From positions 1-32,240 of the forward strand of contig RPRQ01000056.1 in the NCBI GenBank assembly GCA_003818205.1: a stretch of 32,240 bases of DNA, written 5' to 3'. How positions within the stretch are numbered: position 1 is the first letter of the stretch; each line of letters opens with the position of its first letter. This document shows, one piece after another, positions 16,334 through 24,316 of this stretch. The notes beneath the pieces were generated by a model, which did not search any database, was not told where the DNA came from, and worked only from the letters and a program-made list of their open reading frames with translations. The translations under genes were made by a program, and so were the position numbers. This DNA is from Bacteroidales bacterium. GTDB taxonomy: Bacteria; Bacteroidota; Bacteroidia; Bacteroidales; Tenuifilaceae.

Positions 16334-16598
16334 AAATGCAATATTATCAGTATTTTACTTTATTGGAAAAAATGGAACCGAGCTTGCGAGTTCGGCGTAG
16401 CCAATGATGGAATGATGGAATATTGCCTGCCTGTCGGCAGACAGGGATGAAAAAAGTTAGAAAAACCCCCATTATTCCACTATTCCCTGCCTACCCTGCC
16501 TACCGGCAGGCAGGCATCACTCCAATACCATATGATAAACTTGTAACAAATTACAATTTAGAGTATTACTATCATTTCTTAAATCGAACTCACGTTAA
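16304..16598. mobile_element. MITE-like element with 24-nt inverted termini
   Basis: The left terminus TTAACGTCAGTTCGA... (16304-16327) and the reverse complement of 16575-16598 match at 21 of 24 positions, bounding 295 bp without a coding gene. Inside is a second imperfect inverted repeat (GGAATGATGGAATATT near 16409-16424 against ATTATTCCACTATTCC near 16471-16486) and two CCTGCC palindromes (16426-16445, 16495-16514). An 8-bp repeat CTATCATT/AATGATAG (16569-16576, 16597-16604) overlaps the right end. It ends 14 bp past the stop codon of the membrane protein gene. No target duplication is evident. A third terminus of the same family occurs at 32052. Confidence 0.7.
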
Positions 16599-16611
16599 TG
16601 ATAGAAAATAA

Positions 16612-18060
16612 TTATTTCTGATAGTAGAGCTTTTCATCCTTTAGCACTCCAATATACTGTAAATACTGGGTGTTAAACTTCGAATCATCGGGGTTAGTAG
16701 TTTTACCCCATGCCATAATTGAGCAATCAGAGTTAATCAGGACCAGCTTTTCTGGCGAGTTTGCAATAACTTTTAACGATTCCTTTTCGCATGTACTTGA
16801 GTAGTAGTTTGTTTTGTCGGCAATGGTGAAAACTAGAAGAAACATTGCAATACCTGTAATGTATGCTAACTTCAGCTTTGGTTTAATATTGTTTATCAGG
16901 TAAAGCGAGGTTAGCCCATAATAGTAGAATAGACATAGATTTACTGGCATATAAGAGTCCCAGCGAATTATATATGGGCGATAAGCTCTATATCCACCTA
17001 ATGGTAGAAGAATTGTATAAATCAATGATAGTACAATAATCCATTGTAGGGTTTTTGAAATTCTTTTGGTTTCAGCTGTCGGTTTTTGAAACCAGATAAC
17101 AGTAGTATTTATCACAATAGCTAATACTAGAAGAATAGAGCCAGCTGAATGTGTAAACTGAATATATATCCCATTGATTAGAAGTTTATAGCGTTCCACC
17201 AAGGGTACAATATTATTGAAATTCTCGGCATTAAACCTCCCAACATAAATAGAGTAAAGGGATGTAAGAGTAAATAGAACAAAAAAACCAATTTCAATTC
17301 TGTCAATCCCATTAATTGATTCAATAATTCTTCTCCATCTATTTCGTTGGTTTGAGATTAAATAGTTATTTCTAAATCGGAATAGTAGAATTAATGGGCA
17401 TACTATTAAAACCACTGCAGGGATTAGAGGTCCATTGAGCGAAAGAAAGATAATGAATGGTATTAGAAGTGTTATAACCCATTTGTTGAGGTTAATATTT
17501 CGATTTTGTGAGCTGGCATAATAGAAAGGGATAAAAAATATCATCAGAAAAGTCAGCGGTAGTGCATAGAAAAAGGTGTAGGTAATAGATTTGTCGATAA
17601 TTCCAATGTATGCATTAAACCCAAAGGTTTGGAATAGCGGGGTTATTAAAGCTGCCGATATTAAAAAATCTTTGCTAAAAACCTTCCATGTTCGTGTAAT
17701 GTAAAAGGATAGTAGTAATATGATTAGTATTTGAATGCCTGTCTTTGCTATTGTATTGGAAAGGTATATGCTATCGATTGGGTTAATAACCCATTGGCAG
17801 ATAAACGGTGTAATTTTATAGTATGTAGCCATAGTCCAATGGGCAAAAAACCGATTAGTTCCGGGGTATATATCGCCTTTTAAAGCACTTAACCCTAACG
17901 GGTCGCTCATCAGCTGCTTGTAACCATCGGAGGGCACAATGATACAGGCCATATCACCCTCTAGGGGAAGATGAAAATGCTGAATAAAAGAAAAAGTAAT
18001 ATCTGCAAAGAGTAAGAGAATTAGAAGGTACCTATAATTGTTTTTTATGATTCTAAGCAT
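16612..18060 (-). CDS. Polytopic membrane protein of unknown function
   Basis: A 482-residue protein with about ten hydrophobic helices. The N-terminus has one helix (about 10-27) followed by a soluble loop containing EGDMACIIVPSDGYKQLMSDPLG, then clustered helices through residue 420 and a short hydrophilic C-terminal domain (about 425-482, with VIANSPEKLVLINSDCSIMAWG). An acidic motif in the first extracytoplasmic loop plus a multi-helix core is the layout of GT-C glycosyltransferases, so a lipid-linked sugar transferase is possible. I cannot see a decisive family motif and make no firm call. The gene is divergent from ridA and ends 14 bp from the inverted-repeat element downstream. Start chosen: MLRIIKNNYRYLLI. 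Confidence 0.7.
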   Translation of the reverse strand: MLRIIKNNYRYLLILLLFADITFSFIQHFHLPLEGDMACIIVPSDGYKQLMSDPLGLSALKGDIYPGTNRFFAHWTMATYYKITPFICQWVINPIDSIYLSNTIAKTGIQILIILLLSFYITRTWKVFSKDFLISAALITPLFQTFGFNAYIGIIDKSITYTFFYALPLTFLMIFFIPFYYASSQNRNINLNKWVITLLIPFIIFLSLNGPLIPAVVLIVCPLILLFRFRNNYLISNQRNRWRRIIESINGIDRIEIGFFVLFTLTSLYSIYVGRFNAENFNNIVPLVERYKLLINGIYIQFTHSAGSILLVLAIVINTTVIWFQKPTAETKRISKTLQWIIVLSLIYTILLPLGGYRAYRPYIIRWDSYMPVNLCLFYYYGLTSLYLINNIKPKLKLAYITGIAMFLLVFTIADKTNYYSSTCEKESLKVIANSPEKLVLINSDCSIMAWGKTTNPDDSKFNTQYLQYIGVLKDEKLYYQK

Positions 18061-18158
18061 TTGCTAAATTATCATGGGTTAATCCTAATATTTTTTATAA
18101 AGCTATTAAAAATCTCAAGATTTTCAATAATTTGCTTGCCAATATAAGCCAATTAAAT

Positions 18159-18539
18159 ATGGATATAATTAGCACTTCGAATGCCCCAATGCCTGCTGGG
18201 CACTATTCACAGGCAGTAGTACTTAACGGAATTGTTTACGTTTCGGGTCAGCTACCGATTGAACTTGATCGAAAAACAATGGAGATAGGCTCCATTGAGG
18301 AGCAAACGTTGCAGGCATTGAAAAATGTTGAGCAAATACTGATTGCTGCAAATAGTAATAAATCAAGGGTGGTAAAGGTTACCGTTTATATCTCTGATAT
18401 TAGCCTATGGGGAGGAGTAAATGAGGTTTATAGCCAATTCTTCGGAAAGCATAAACCGGCAAGGGTAATTGTACCAACTAAAGACTTGCATTATGGCTAT
18501 CAGATTGAAATTGATGTAATTGCTGCATTGAATGATTGA
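18159..18539 (+). CDS. ridA: RidA family reactive enamine/imine deaminase
   Basis: Cytosolic trimeric enzyme of the YjgF/YER057c/UK114 family that hydrolyses reactive 2-aminoacrylate-type enamines released by PLP enzymes. I start it at the ATG at 18159, giving a 126-residue protein of normal size beginning MDIISTSNAP. Family landmarks are GHYSQAV (usually GPYSQA), VYVSGQLPI, QTLQALKNVEQIL, VVKVTVYI, the substrate-carboxylate-binding arginine in KPARVIV and the glutamate in QIEIDVIAAL. Arg and Glu are both kept, so activity is likely. The Pro-to-His change beside the active-site Tyr is a minor oddity. It is divergent from the membrane protein gene and stands 45 bp before the next gene. Confidence 0.9.
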   Translation: MDIISTSNAPMPAGHYSQAVVLNGIVYVSGQLPIELDRKTMEIGSIEEQTLQALKNVEQILIAANSNKSRVVKVTVYISDISLWGGVNEVYSQFFGKHKPARVIVPTKDLHYGYQIEIDVIAALND

Positions 18540-18584
18540 GGGTAAGTTTAAATTAAAGGTTGAATTCTAGGTGAAATAAAACGA

Positions 18585-19187
18585 ATGGTTATGACTAGTA
18601 CAATACAACTTACGAGGATTTTTCTAGCGGTGCTATTAGTATTAAACGGTGTTAGCGCTTATTCGCAGCATAAGAAAACAAATTGGTTGCAGGATAAGAA
18701 GGAATATACAGGTCGTTGGCGCATGGGTTTTGGTGTTGATTTGCTAGAACCAACAGGTGCTGATGTCCAGTTCTATCGGTTGAGCAAGATTTGCACCAAT
18801 GACTTTTCGATCCTCAAAAAGATTGCAGTGGGGGTATGGGTAGGCAAGGAGGGGGTTCTTACGAGTAGCGTATTAAAGAAGATTAATAATTGGGAATCGG
18901 GGGGCATACGGTATGGGCTCGATCTGAAATTCCACATCCCCATTTTTCTTAACCCATACATTGGCCTTGGGGCCGAGGGGGGTACTCGCAAGCTGAACGG
19001 CACACTCGCTTTCTACCCCGATGCAGTGGTGAGGCTTGGAGTTGAGCAGAAGGTTTTAGGCATTAAATTGTCCTCCACCTCATCGTTTAATGCCACCATA
19101 TTCATTGATGCTAAAGCTAATAAATGTATGACCAACGATTTTATGTATATCCTCCCAAGCGCAGGGGTGAGGTTTCATTTTTTGTAG
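18585..19187 (+). CDS. Small exported protein, likely outer-membrane beta-barrel
   Basis: A 200-residue protein with a signal peptide ending near YSQ (about residue 28). The mature part alternates hydrophobic and polar residues in short strands (WRMGFGVDLL, IAVGVWVG, PYIGLGAEGG, DAVVRLGVEQKVLGIKLS, PSAGVRFHFL) and ends in an aromatic-rich strand closing with Phe-Leu, as 8-stranded outer-membrane barrels do. Start is ATG at 18585; an ATG two codons on (MTSTIQ) is equally possible. No specific family is recognised. It may be co-transcribed with ridA. A perfect hairpin follows. Confidence 0.72.
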   Translation: MVMTSTIQLTRIFLAVLLVLNGVSAYSQHKKTNWLQDKKEYTGRWRMGFGVDLLEPTGADVQFYRLSKICTNDFSILKKIAVGVWVGKEGVLTSSVLKKINNWESGGIRYGLDLKFHIPIFLNPYIGLGAEGGTRKLNGTLAFYPDAVVRLGVEQKVLGIKLSSTSSFNATIFIDAKANKCMTNDFMYILPSAGVRFHFL

Positions 19188-19195
19188 AAGACCTT

Positions 19196-19230
19196 TAGAG
19201 TTCCGATCTCTCGAAGAGATCGGAATTCTA
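19196..19230. terminator. 16-bp hairpin after the barrel gene
   Basis: TAGAGTTCCGATCTCT (19196-19211) pairs with AGAGATCGGAATTCTA (19215-19230) around a 3-nt loop, all 16 positions pairing if one G-U is allowed. No strong T-tract follows, so it may be an RNA-stability or factor-dependent end, or a repeat. Confidence 0.55.
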
Positions 19231-19267
19231 GAAAATTGAATTCCCAAAATTTAAAATATTGATAGGA

Positions 19268-20017
19268 ATGAGCATCGACAAGGAAAACTATAAACAGCTG
19301 ATTAAATCAATAGCCGGAGGTGAAAATATTACTTCTGGCATCCACAACTATTGCGATAGATGGTGCGAGCGATGCACCCATACTGCCAGGTGTAGCGTTT
19401 TTAAAATTGAGCAGGAAATGGATATTAGCAATGAGGCGCTGGATATTCAGAATGAACAGTTTTGGCAATCGTTAAGTACAATATTCAAAGCAACAATTGA
19501 ATTGCTTCATGAGAAGATGCAGGAACTTGATTTAAATATAGAGGATGGGGCTAATCAGGTTGAAGAGGATGATAATTTTATTACAAAACCGCTTAGCAAT
19601 GATATGGTTATTATCTCTAAAAGTTATGCTTTTGATGTTGTCAAATGGCTTGATCAGCATCGTGATCTGATTCTTGAGAGGTATGAATTACAGCAGAATG
19701 TTAATGAAACCAATGCCCTGCTTATAGCCGATTCTGTTGAGGTAATTCAGCATTATTTTATGCTTATTGCAACTAAAAGCTATAGAGCATCGCTTGTTTA
19801 TGATAATGACGATACCGATGATGCGAGAGGATCGGCAAAGGTTACCCTGATAATAATCGATAGATCAATCGCTGCTTGGAGCACATTACTTACGCATTTC
19901 ACATCGCTGGAGGATGATATCCTTCATTTCCTGAAAACATTAACAAAAGTAAAACGGTTGATATTGGAGGCATTCCCAACGGCTATGGAGTTTGTTCGGC
20001 CTGGGTTTGATGAGTAA
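19268..20017 (+). CDS. Unknown cytoplasmic protein with a Cys cluster
   Basis: A 249-residue protein that I start at the ATG at 19268 (MSIDKENYKQLI), preceded by AGGA; a TTG three codons earlier is less likely. It has no signal peptide or membrane helix. Near its N-terminus (about 29-42) is NYCDRWCERCTHTARC, a C-x3-C-x2-C-x5-C cluster suited to binding zinc or an iron-sulphur cluster. The remainder is helical and acidic, with VEEDDNFI and YDNDDTDDARGS loops and a C-terminal helical part. I have the impression that similar proteins occur in other Bacteroidota, but I cannot name a family or a function. It is flanked by hairpins at 19196 and 20024 that share the AGAGATC motif, which suggests a single-gene transcription unit. 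Confidence 0.75.
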   Translation: MSIDKENYKQLIKSIAGGENITSGIHNYCDRWCERCTHTARCSVFKIEQEMDISNEALDIQNEQFWQSLSTIFKATIELLHEKMQELDLNIEDGANQVEEDDNFITKPLSNDMVIISKSYAFDVVKWLDQHRDLILERYELQQNVNETNALLIADSVEVIQHYFMLIATKSYRASLVYDNDDTDDARGSAKVTLIIIDRSIAAWSTLLTHFTSLEDDILHFLKTLTKVKRLILEAFPTAMEFVRPGFDE

Positions 20018-20023
20018 CTAGTA

Positions 20024-20040
20024 AAGAGATACGATCTCTT
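20024..20040 (+). terminator. Hairpin after the Cys-cluster gene
   Basis: AAGAGAT (20024-20030) and ATCTCTT (20034-20040) form a 7-bp stem with a 3-nt loop, 6 bp past the stop codon, followed by an AT-rich tract including TTTTT at 20051-20055. A weak terminator is plausible. Confidence 0.45.
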
Positions 20041-20054
20041 ATAAATATAGTTTT

Positions 20055-20328
20055 TCATTATTAACCGAGAAAGAAATCTAAATTCGATAGATCGCAGCGA
20101 TGCTGCTTCCAACTAAAATATAATCATCTATTCTACAAATAGATCGTAGCGATGCTGCCTTTTAAAGTCGCATAGCGACGACCTATTTGTAGGAATTTTG
20201 ATTAAGCAGAAAATCAAGCCCCGTAAGGCCTGCCTGCCGGTAGGCAGGGGTGACCTATGATATTATGTAGTAATATTAAGTGTTTTATGAATTATATAAT
20301 AATTTAGTCGGTCAGTAGTGATAGTTTT
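20055..20328 (+). repeat. Structured intergenic repeat family, copy 2
   Basis: Same order of parts as copy 1: TCATTATTAACCGAG, AATTCGATAGATCGCAGCG, GCAGCGATGCTGC hairpins, CTACAAATAG (20133-20142) / CTATTTGTAG (20183-20192), a CCTGCCTGCC palindrome (20229-20248), GGGGTGACCT, TGTAGTAATATTAAG, and an end TTTAGTCGGTCAGTAGTGATAG shared with copy 3. It fills the 313-bp gap between two gene ends that converge here. Confidence 0.9.
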
Positions 20329-20330
20329 TC

Positions 20331-20531
20331 TTAGTCAGTTTCTTCAAGGGTAAATATCTCGTTTACTCCTTTATTAAAGTACCTTGAAAGTTTAAGGGCA
20401 AGTATTGTTGATGGAACGTACTTCCCAAGTTCAATTGAATTTATTGCCTGTCGGGTTACCCCAATCTGCTTAGCTAGCTCTTCTTGGGTGATATTCTTTA
20501 TCGCTCTTTCGACCTTTAGGCTATTTTTCAT
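20331..20531 (-). CDS. Small Xre-type helix-turn-helix regulator
   Basis: A 66-residue DNA-binding protein made of one HTH_3 domain. TQEELAKQIGVTRQAINSIE (15-34) is the helix-turn-helix, followed by GKYVPSTILALKLSRYF and an acidic tail NEIFTLEETD. This is the compact Xre type often paired with a small membrane protein in Firmicutes and Bacteroidota. Its start codon lies inside the 3' end of the upstream membrane gene (11-bp overlap), which implies translational coupling. It probably represses its own operon through the palindrome at 21030-21047. Confidence 0.92.
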   Translation of the reverse strand: MKNSLKVERAIKNITQEELAKQIGVTRQAINSIELGKYVPSTILALKLSRYFNKGVNEIFTLEETD

Positions 20532-21000
20532 GGCTCATATCTTTTTTTGATTTATAAAGCACGTAGTAGAAACGAATGATGAAAAATATAAGGATAGTAA
20601 ACATATTGATCATCATAACTGTCAAAAAATCCATATCATAGAAAAAGATTATACAGAATAGTAATATGGCATAGTTAATATAAACTGCCCAGACCAACGA
20701 ATCTAAACGATTTTTCAGAATAAATTCATCCTCATTCTTCTCTTTAGAGAGAGCAACAAATATTGCACCTATAATTATAAGAATGGCTATTAGCTCATCA
20801 GTAATATTATTCTTTAATATTTCAAAGAATGTTGGATGACCAAAGATACTGCCTGACGAATAAATCGAGAAAACATGTACTTTAAGAAATTCAAAATCCA
20901 ACTCAAAGAATAGTGTTAATAGGCCAAAGATTAATCCAGGAATTAATAGACACCAACCAATTTTCTTGAATTGATTCGGAAGAAGTAGTTTCGTTTTCAT
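20521..21000 (-). CDS. Four-helix membrane protein paired with Xre regulator
   Basis: A 159-residue integral membrane protein with helices at about 13-31, 69-84, 100-120 and 126-146. The N-terminus is basic (MKTKLLLPNQFKKIGW) and the C-terminus charged (YKSKKDMSHEK). The loop between helices one and two has SIYSSGSIFGHPTFFEIL. No catalytic motif is visible. Its tie to the downstream Xre gene by overlap suggests a membrane sensor or partner affecting the regulator; that is inference. The start is the ATG at 21000, 26 bp from a clear -7 box. Confidence 0.78.
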   Translation of the reverse strand: MKTKLLLPNQFKKIGWCLLIPGLIFGLLTLFFELDFEFLKVHVFSIYSSGSIFGHPTFFEILKNNITDELIAILIIIGAIFVALSKEKNEDEFILKNRLDSLVWAVYINYAILLFCIIFFYDMDFLTVMMINMFTILIFFIIRFYYVLYKSKKDMSHEK

Positions 21001-21025
21001 ATTATATTTTTTTATGATTATGATA

Positions 21026-21057
21026 CAAATGTAATGTATAGATTACATAAAAGCAAT
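21026..21057 (-). promoter_or_regulatory. Promoter and palindromic operator of the Xre operon
   Basis: On the minus strand ATTG (21057-21054) precedes TACATTTG (21033-21026) by 20 bp, matching the Bacteroidota promoter form. TGTAAT (21030-21035) and ATTACA (21042-21047) form an inverted repeat with a 6-bp spacer overlapping the -7 box. More GTAA/TTAC half-sites lie at 21063-21088 (palindrome GTAATTAC at 21073-21080). This is a plausible binding site for the operon's own Xre protein. Confidence 0.55.
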
Positions 21058-21122
21058 TAAAAGTTACATAAAGTAATTACTTGATTACAATTAAATGATA
21101 ACGTGTTGAATTATAGTCAAAT

Positions 21123-21150
21123 AAAAAAACCGCCCCTTTAGGAGGCGGTT
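21123..21150 (-). terminator. Intrinsic terminator of ppdK
   Basis: Reading the minus strand, AACCGCC (21150-21144) pairs with GGCGGTT (21134-21128), with further pairing inside, and is followed by seven T residues (21129-21123). It sits 23 bp past the ppdK stop codon and separates ppdK from the Xre operon. Confidence 0.92.
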
Positions 21151-21172
21151 TTAGTTTATCTAAAGTAGATTA

Positions 21173-23896
21173 CTATTTACCGTACTTAATGCTTGATTGA
21201 GCAGCTGCTAAACGTGCAATAGGAACACGGAAAGGAGAGCAGCTTACATAGGTTAATCCTGCCTTAAAGCAGAACTCAACCGATGCAGGATCGCCACCCT
21301 GTTCACCGCAGATACCAACTTTTAAGTCGCTACGAGTAGCACGACCTTTAGTAACTGCCATTTCGATTAGCTGACCAACACCACTCTGATCGATGGTCTG
21401 GAATGGATCAGATGCAAGAATCTTATTATCAAGATAATCGTTCATGAATCCACCCGTATCATCGCGGCTGAAACCGAATGTCATCTGGGTAAGGTCGTTA
21501 GTACCGAATGAGAAGAACTCAGCGGTCTTAGCCATGCGATCAGCTAGTAAGCAAGCGCGTGGAATTTCAATCATCGTACCGTACTTGTACTTAATCTCTT
21601 TCACCCCAAATTTAGCGCAAACCTCAGCGTAAACGCGATCTGCAATTTTCTTGGTGAAATCAAGTTCAGATACATCGCAGGTAACAGGAACCATGATCTC
21701 TGGATGTGGTTGATGACCTTCTTTAAGAAGTTCAACTGCTGATTCAAAAATTGCACGAATCTGCATCTCTGAAACCTCTGGGTATGTAACCCCAAGACGA
21801 ACACCACGGTGTCCCATCATTGGGTTCGATTCATGAAGAGCTTCGCCACGTTTTGCAATTGCAGCGGCTGAAATACCTAGAGCTTTTGCAAGTTCAGCTT
21901 GTTTTTCAGCACCTTGTGGTACGAATTCATGTAATGGTGGATCAAGCAAACGGAAGGTAACAGGATATGTATCCATGGCTAGCATCGTTTCCTTGATATC
22001 CTTTTTAACGAAAGCGAAAAGCTCATCCAATGCGTTACGACGCTCTTTTTCACCATCACTAAGAATCATCTTGCGAAGTAAGAATAGTGGTTGTTCTGAA
22101 CCTTTTCCGTAGAACATGTGCTCGGTACGGAATAGACCAATACCTTCAGCACCAAAATCACGAGCAATCTTAGCATCAGAAGGAGTTTCAGCGTTTGTGC
22201 GAACACCCATCTTGCGATACTTGTCAACAATACTCATGAATTCTTGGAAACGTGGGTTCTCAGTTGCATCCATTAATGTGATTGCACCTGTGTAAACGTG
22301 TCCTTTTGTACCGTTTAGGGTTAAAACATCACCCTCTTTAATTACAACAGAAGTACCTGGAATTTTAGCTGTTTTAGAAGCAGCGTCAACATGAAGACCA
22401 CCTGCACCTACGATACAGCATTTACCCCAACCACGTGCAACAAGAGCAGCGTGTGAGGTCATACCACCGCGAGCGGTTAAGATACCTTCAGCAGCACGCA
22501 TACCTTCAACGTCCTCTGGGTTGGTTTCTTCGCGAAGAAGAATAACCTTTTCACCTTTACGGAACCAAGCAACTGCATCTTCAGCGGTAAATACAACTTT
22601 ACCAACAGCAGCGCCAGGACCAGCAGGTAAACCTTTAACGATTGGGCTTACTTTCTTCTCCGCTGCTGGATCGCAGATTGGGTGCAATAGTTCGTCTAAT
22701 TGAACTGGATCAACGCGCATAACTGCTGTTTTCTCGTCAATTAACTTCTCGTGTAGCATATCCATAGCCATGTTCAAAGCAGCAGTACCGGTACGTTTAC
22801 CAGCGCGGCACTGTAGCATGAAAAGAGTTCCTTCCTGAATGGTGAACTCGATATCAAGCATGTCTTTGTAGGCTTTTTCGAGGATACTGCGGATATTATC
22901 AAGTTCCTTATAAGTACCAGGCATTGATTCCTGCATACTGTGTAAGTGCTTGTTTTGCTCGTTCTTTGTATCGTCGTTTAGTGGGTTTGGAGTGCGGATA
23001 CCAGCAACTACGTCTTCACCTTGAGCGTTTACTAACCACTCACCGTAGAAGATATTATCGCCAGTTGCAGGGTTACGGGTGAAAGCAACACCAGTTGCAG
23101 AAGAATCGCCCATGTTACCGAATACCATTGACTGTACGTTAACAGCAGTACCCCAATTATCAGGAATACCTTCGATACGACGGTATGAAACGGCTTTCTT
23201 ACCATTCCAACTCTTGAAAACAGCCATGATACCACCGATTAGCTGCTCTTTTGCATCATCGGGGAACTCTTTACCAAGTGCTGATTTAACACGTTTTTTA
23301 AACTCTTCAGCGATTAGTTTTAGATCATCTGCTGAAAGGTCTGTATCTGATTTATACCCTTTTTTATGCTTGTAATCATCGAGCATATCGTCTAGCTGCT
23401 TACGGATACCTTTACCATCGGTCTCAAGACCTTCGGCTTTCTCCATAACCACGTCGGCGTACATCATGATTAAACGACGGTATGAGTCCCATACGAAACG
23501 TGGGTTATTGGTTTTCTTTAGAAGACCAGGGATTGTAGCAGAGCTTAAACCAACGTTAAGCACGGTATCCATCATACCGGGCATTGAGCTACGAGCACCT
23601 GAACGGCAGCTGATAAGAAGTGGGTTGGTTGCGTCACCGTACTTCATACCCATAACATCCTCAGTCACTTTCATTGCGTTCCATACTTGTTCTAGAAGAT
23701 CAGCGGGAAGTTGGCAGTTATTTGCGTAGTAATCGTTACAAGTTTCGGTTGTAATGGTAAACCCTGCAGGAACAGGTAGTCCTAGAAGACACATCTCAGC
23801 CAGATTGGCGCCCTTACCACCAAGCAGATTTTTCATATCTGCCTTACCTTCGGCTTTTTTGCCTCCAAAGGTGTAAACACGTTTTACGTTAGACAT
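21173..23896 (-). CDS. ppdK: Pyruvate, phosphate dikinase
   Basis: Cytosolic enzyme interconverting pyruvate + ATP + phosphate and phosphoenolpyruvate + AMP + diphosphate, used reversibly in anaerobic glycolysis or gluconeogenesis. The 907-residue protein has the N-terminal ATP-grasp domain (KNLLGGKGANLAEM, 22-35; SCRSGARSSMPGMMDTVLN, 96-114; GVAFTRNPATGD), the swivelling phosphohistidine domain with GGMTSHAALVARG (catalytic His482, regulatory-type Thr480) and the C-terminal PEP-binding barrel with MVPVTCD, FSFGTNDLTQMTFGFSRDD and GICGEQGGDP (catalytic Cys863). All catalytic residues are kept. No PDRP regulatory gene is adjacent. Codon use is strongly biased (frequent GGT, CGT, AAC, GTT), consistent with high expression. 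Monocistronic with its own terminator. Confidence 0.98.
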   Translation of the reverse strand: MSNVKRVYTFGGKKAEGKADMKNLLGGKGANLAEMCLLGLPVPAGFTITTETCNDYYANNCQLPADLLEQVWNAMKVTEDVMGMKYGDATNPLLISCRSGARSSMPGMMDTVLNVGLSSATIPGLLKKTNNPRFVWDSYRRLIMMYADVVMEKAEGLETDGKGIRKQLDDMLDDYKHKKGYKSDTDLSADDLKLIAEEFKKRVKSALGKEFPDDAKEQLIGGIMAVFKSWNGKKAVSYRRIEGIPDNWGTAVNVQSMVFGNMGDSSATGVAFTRNPATGDNIFYGEWLVNAQGEDVVAGIRTPNPLNDDTKNEQNKHLHSMQESMPGTYKELDNIRSILEKAYKDMLDIEFTIQEGTLFMLQCRAGKRTGTAALNMAMDMLHEKLIDEKTAVMRVDPVQLDELLHPICDPAAEKKVSPIVKGLPAGPGAAVGKVVFTAEDAVAWFRKGEKVILLREETNPEDVEGMRAAEGILTARGGMTSHAALVARGWGKCCIVGAGGLHVDAASKTAKIPGTSVVIKEGDVLTLNGTKGHVYTGAITLMDATENPRFQEFMSIVDKYRKMGVRTNAETPSDAKIARDFGAEGIGLFRTEHMFYGKGSEQPLFLLRKMILSDGEKERRNALDELFAFVKKDIKETMLAMDTYPVTFRLLDPPLHEFVPQGAEKQAELAKALGISAAAIAKRGEALHESNPMMGHRGVRLGVTYPEVSEMQIRAIFESAVELLKEGHQPHPEIMVPVTCDVSELDFTKKIADRVYAEVCAKFGVKEIKYKYGTMIEIPRACLLADRMAKTAEFFSFGTNDLTQMTFGFSRDDTGGFMNDYLDNKILASDPFQTIDQSGVGQLIEMAVTKGRATRSDLKVGICGEQGGDPASVEFCFKAGLTYVSCSPFRVPIARLAAAQSSIKYGK

Positions 23897-23964
23897 CGTA
23901 GAATGATTTTATTATTAAACTTTTGATTGATAATAGTTTGAAAAAGAAAACTTTTTCGAGCATA

Positions 23965-23997
23965 CAAAATTATTAAAAAATTTGAAACAGCGGTTTC
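23965..23997 (-). promoter_or_regulatory. Likely ppdK promoter region
   Basis: TAATTTTG on the minus strand (23972-23965) fits the -7 consensus, about 70 bp before the start codon. No good -33 TTTG is seen. A small inverted repeat, GAAAC (23984-23988) and GTTTC (23993-23997), sits where the -33 element would be and may bind a regulator. The remaining 24000-24240 stretch holds no gene I can recognise. Confidence 0.4.
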
Positions 23998-24292
23998 GTG
24001 TATCTATTTGTTTTATGATTTGATGCAAGTTTTTTTGACAGTGCTAATTTGAGGTTTAAAAGTATTGAGCAAAAAGGGTGCAGCGTAAAGATTACGTTTA
24101 GGGCTAATAATTGTTTATCGCGTTGTTAGGGGATACAACTAAAACTTTTTTAGAATGTACAATCGGTATTAAGCAGGGAAACTGCATATAGTGCGCCAGT
24201 TTAGGAGTACATCAAATAGTGCCCTTGCGTATAGACACAAGTTGTGTAACATGCTGAAGAAAGGCACTTACTTAGTGCATTACAAATTTTGT

Positions 24293-24300
24293 TATCTTTG
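24293..24300 (+). promoter_or_regulatory. -7 box of the Fic gene
   Basis: TATCTTTG matches TAnnTTTG exactly and lies 16 bp before the ATG at 24317, giving a very short leader. No TTTG is seen 19-22 bp upstream, but a GCACT/AGTGC inverted repeat (24264-24278) lies there. Confidence 0.5.
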
Positions 24301-24316
24301 AGATAAAAACAGACAG

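Noticed and set aside
16423-16611. A 62-codon open frame beginning MPACRQTG
   Set aside because: Its codons are those of CCTGCC palindromes inside a MITE-like element; the ACRQTG and AYRQAG words are a known by-product of such repeats, not a protein.
19201-19225. Sequencing-adapter contamination (TTCCGATCT / AGATCGGAA)
   Set aside because: The match is only nine bases; the sequence is a longer perfect hairpin that continues differently from an adapter, between two normal genes.
21444-23729. Open frames antisense to ppdK
   Set aside because: Shadows of a long, strongly codon-biased gene; no ribosome-binding site or recognisable content.
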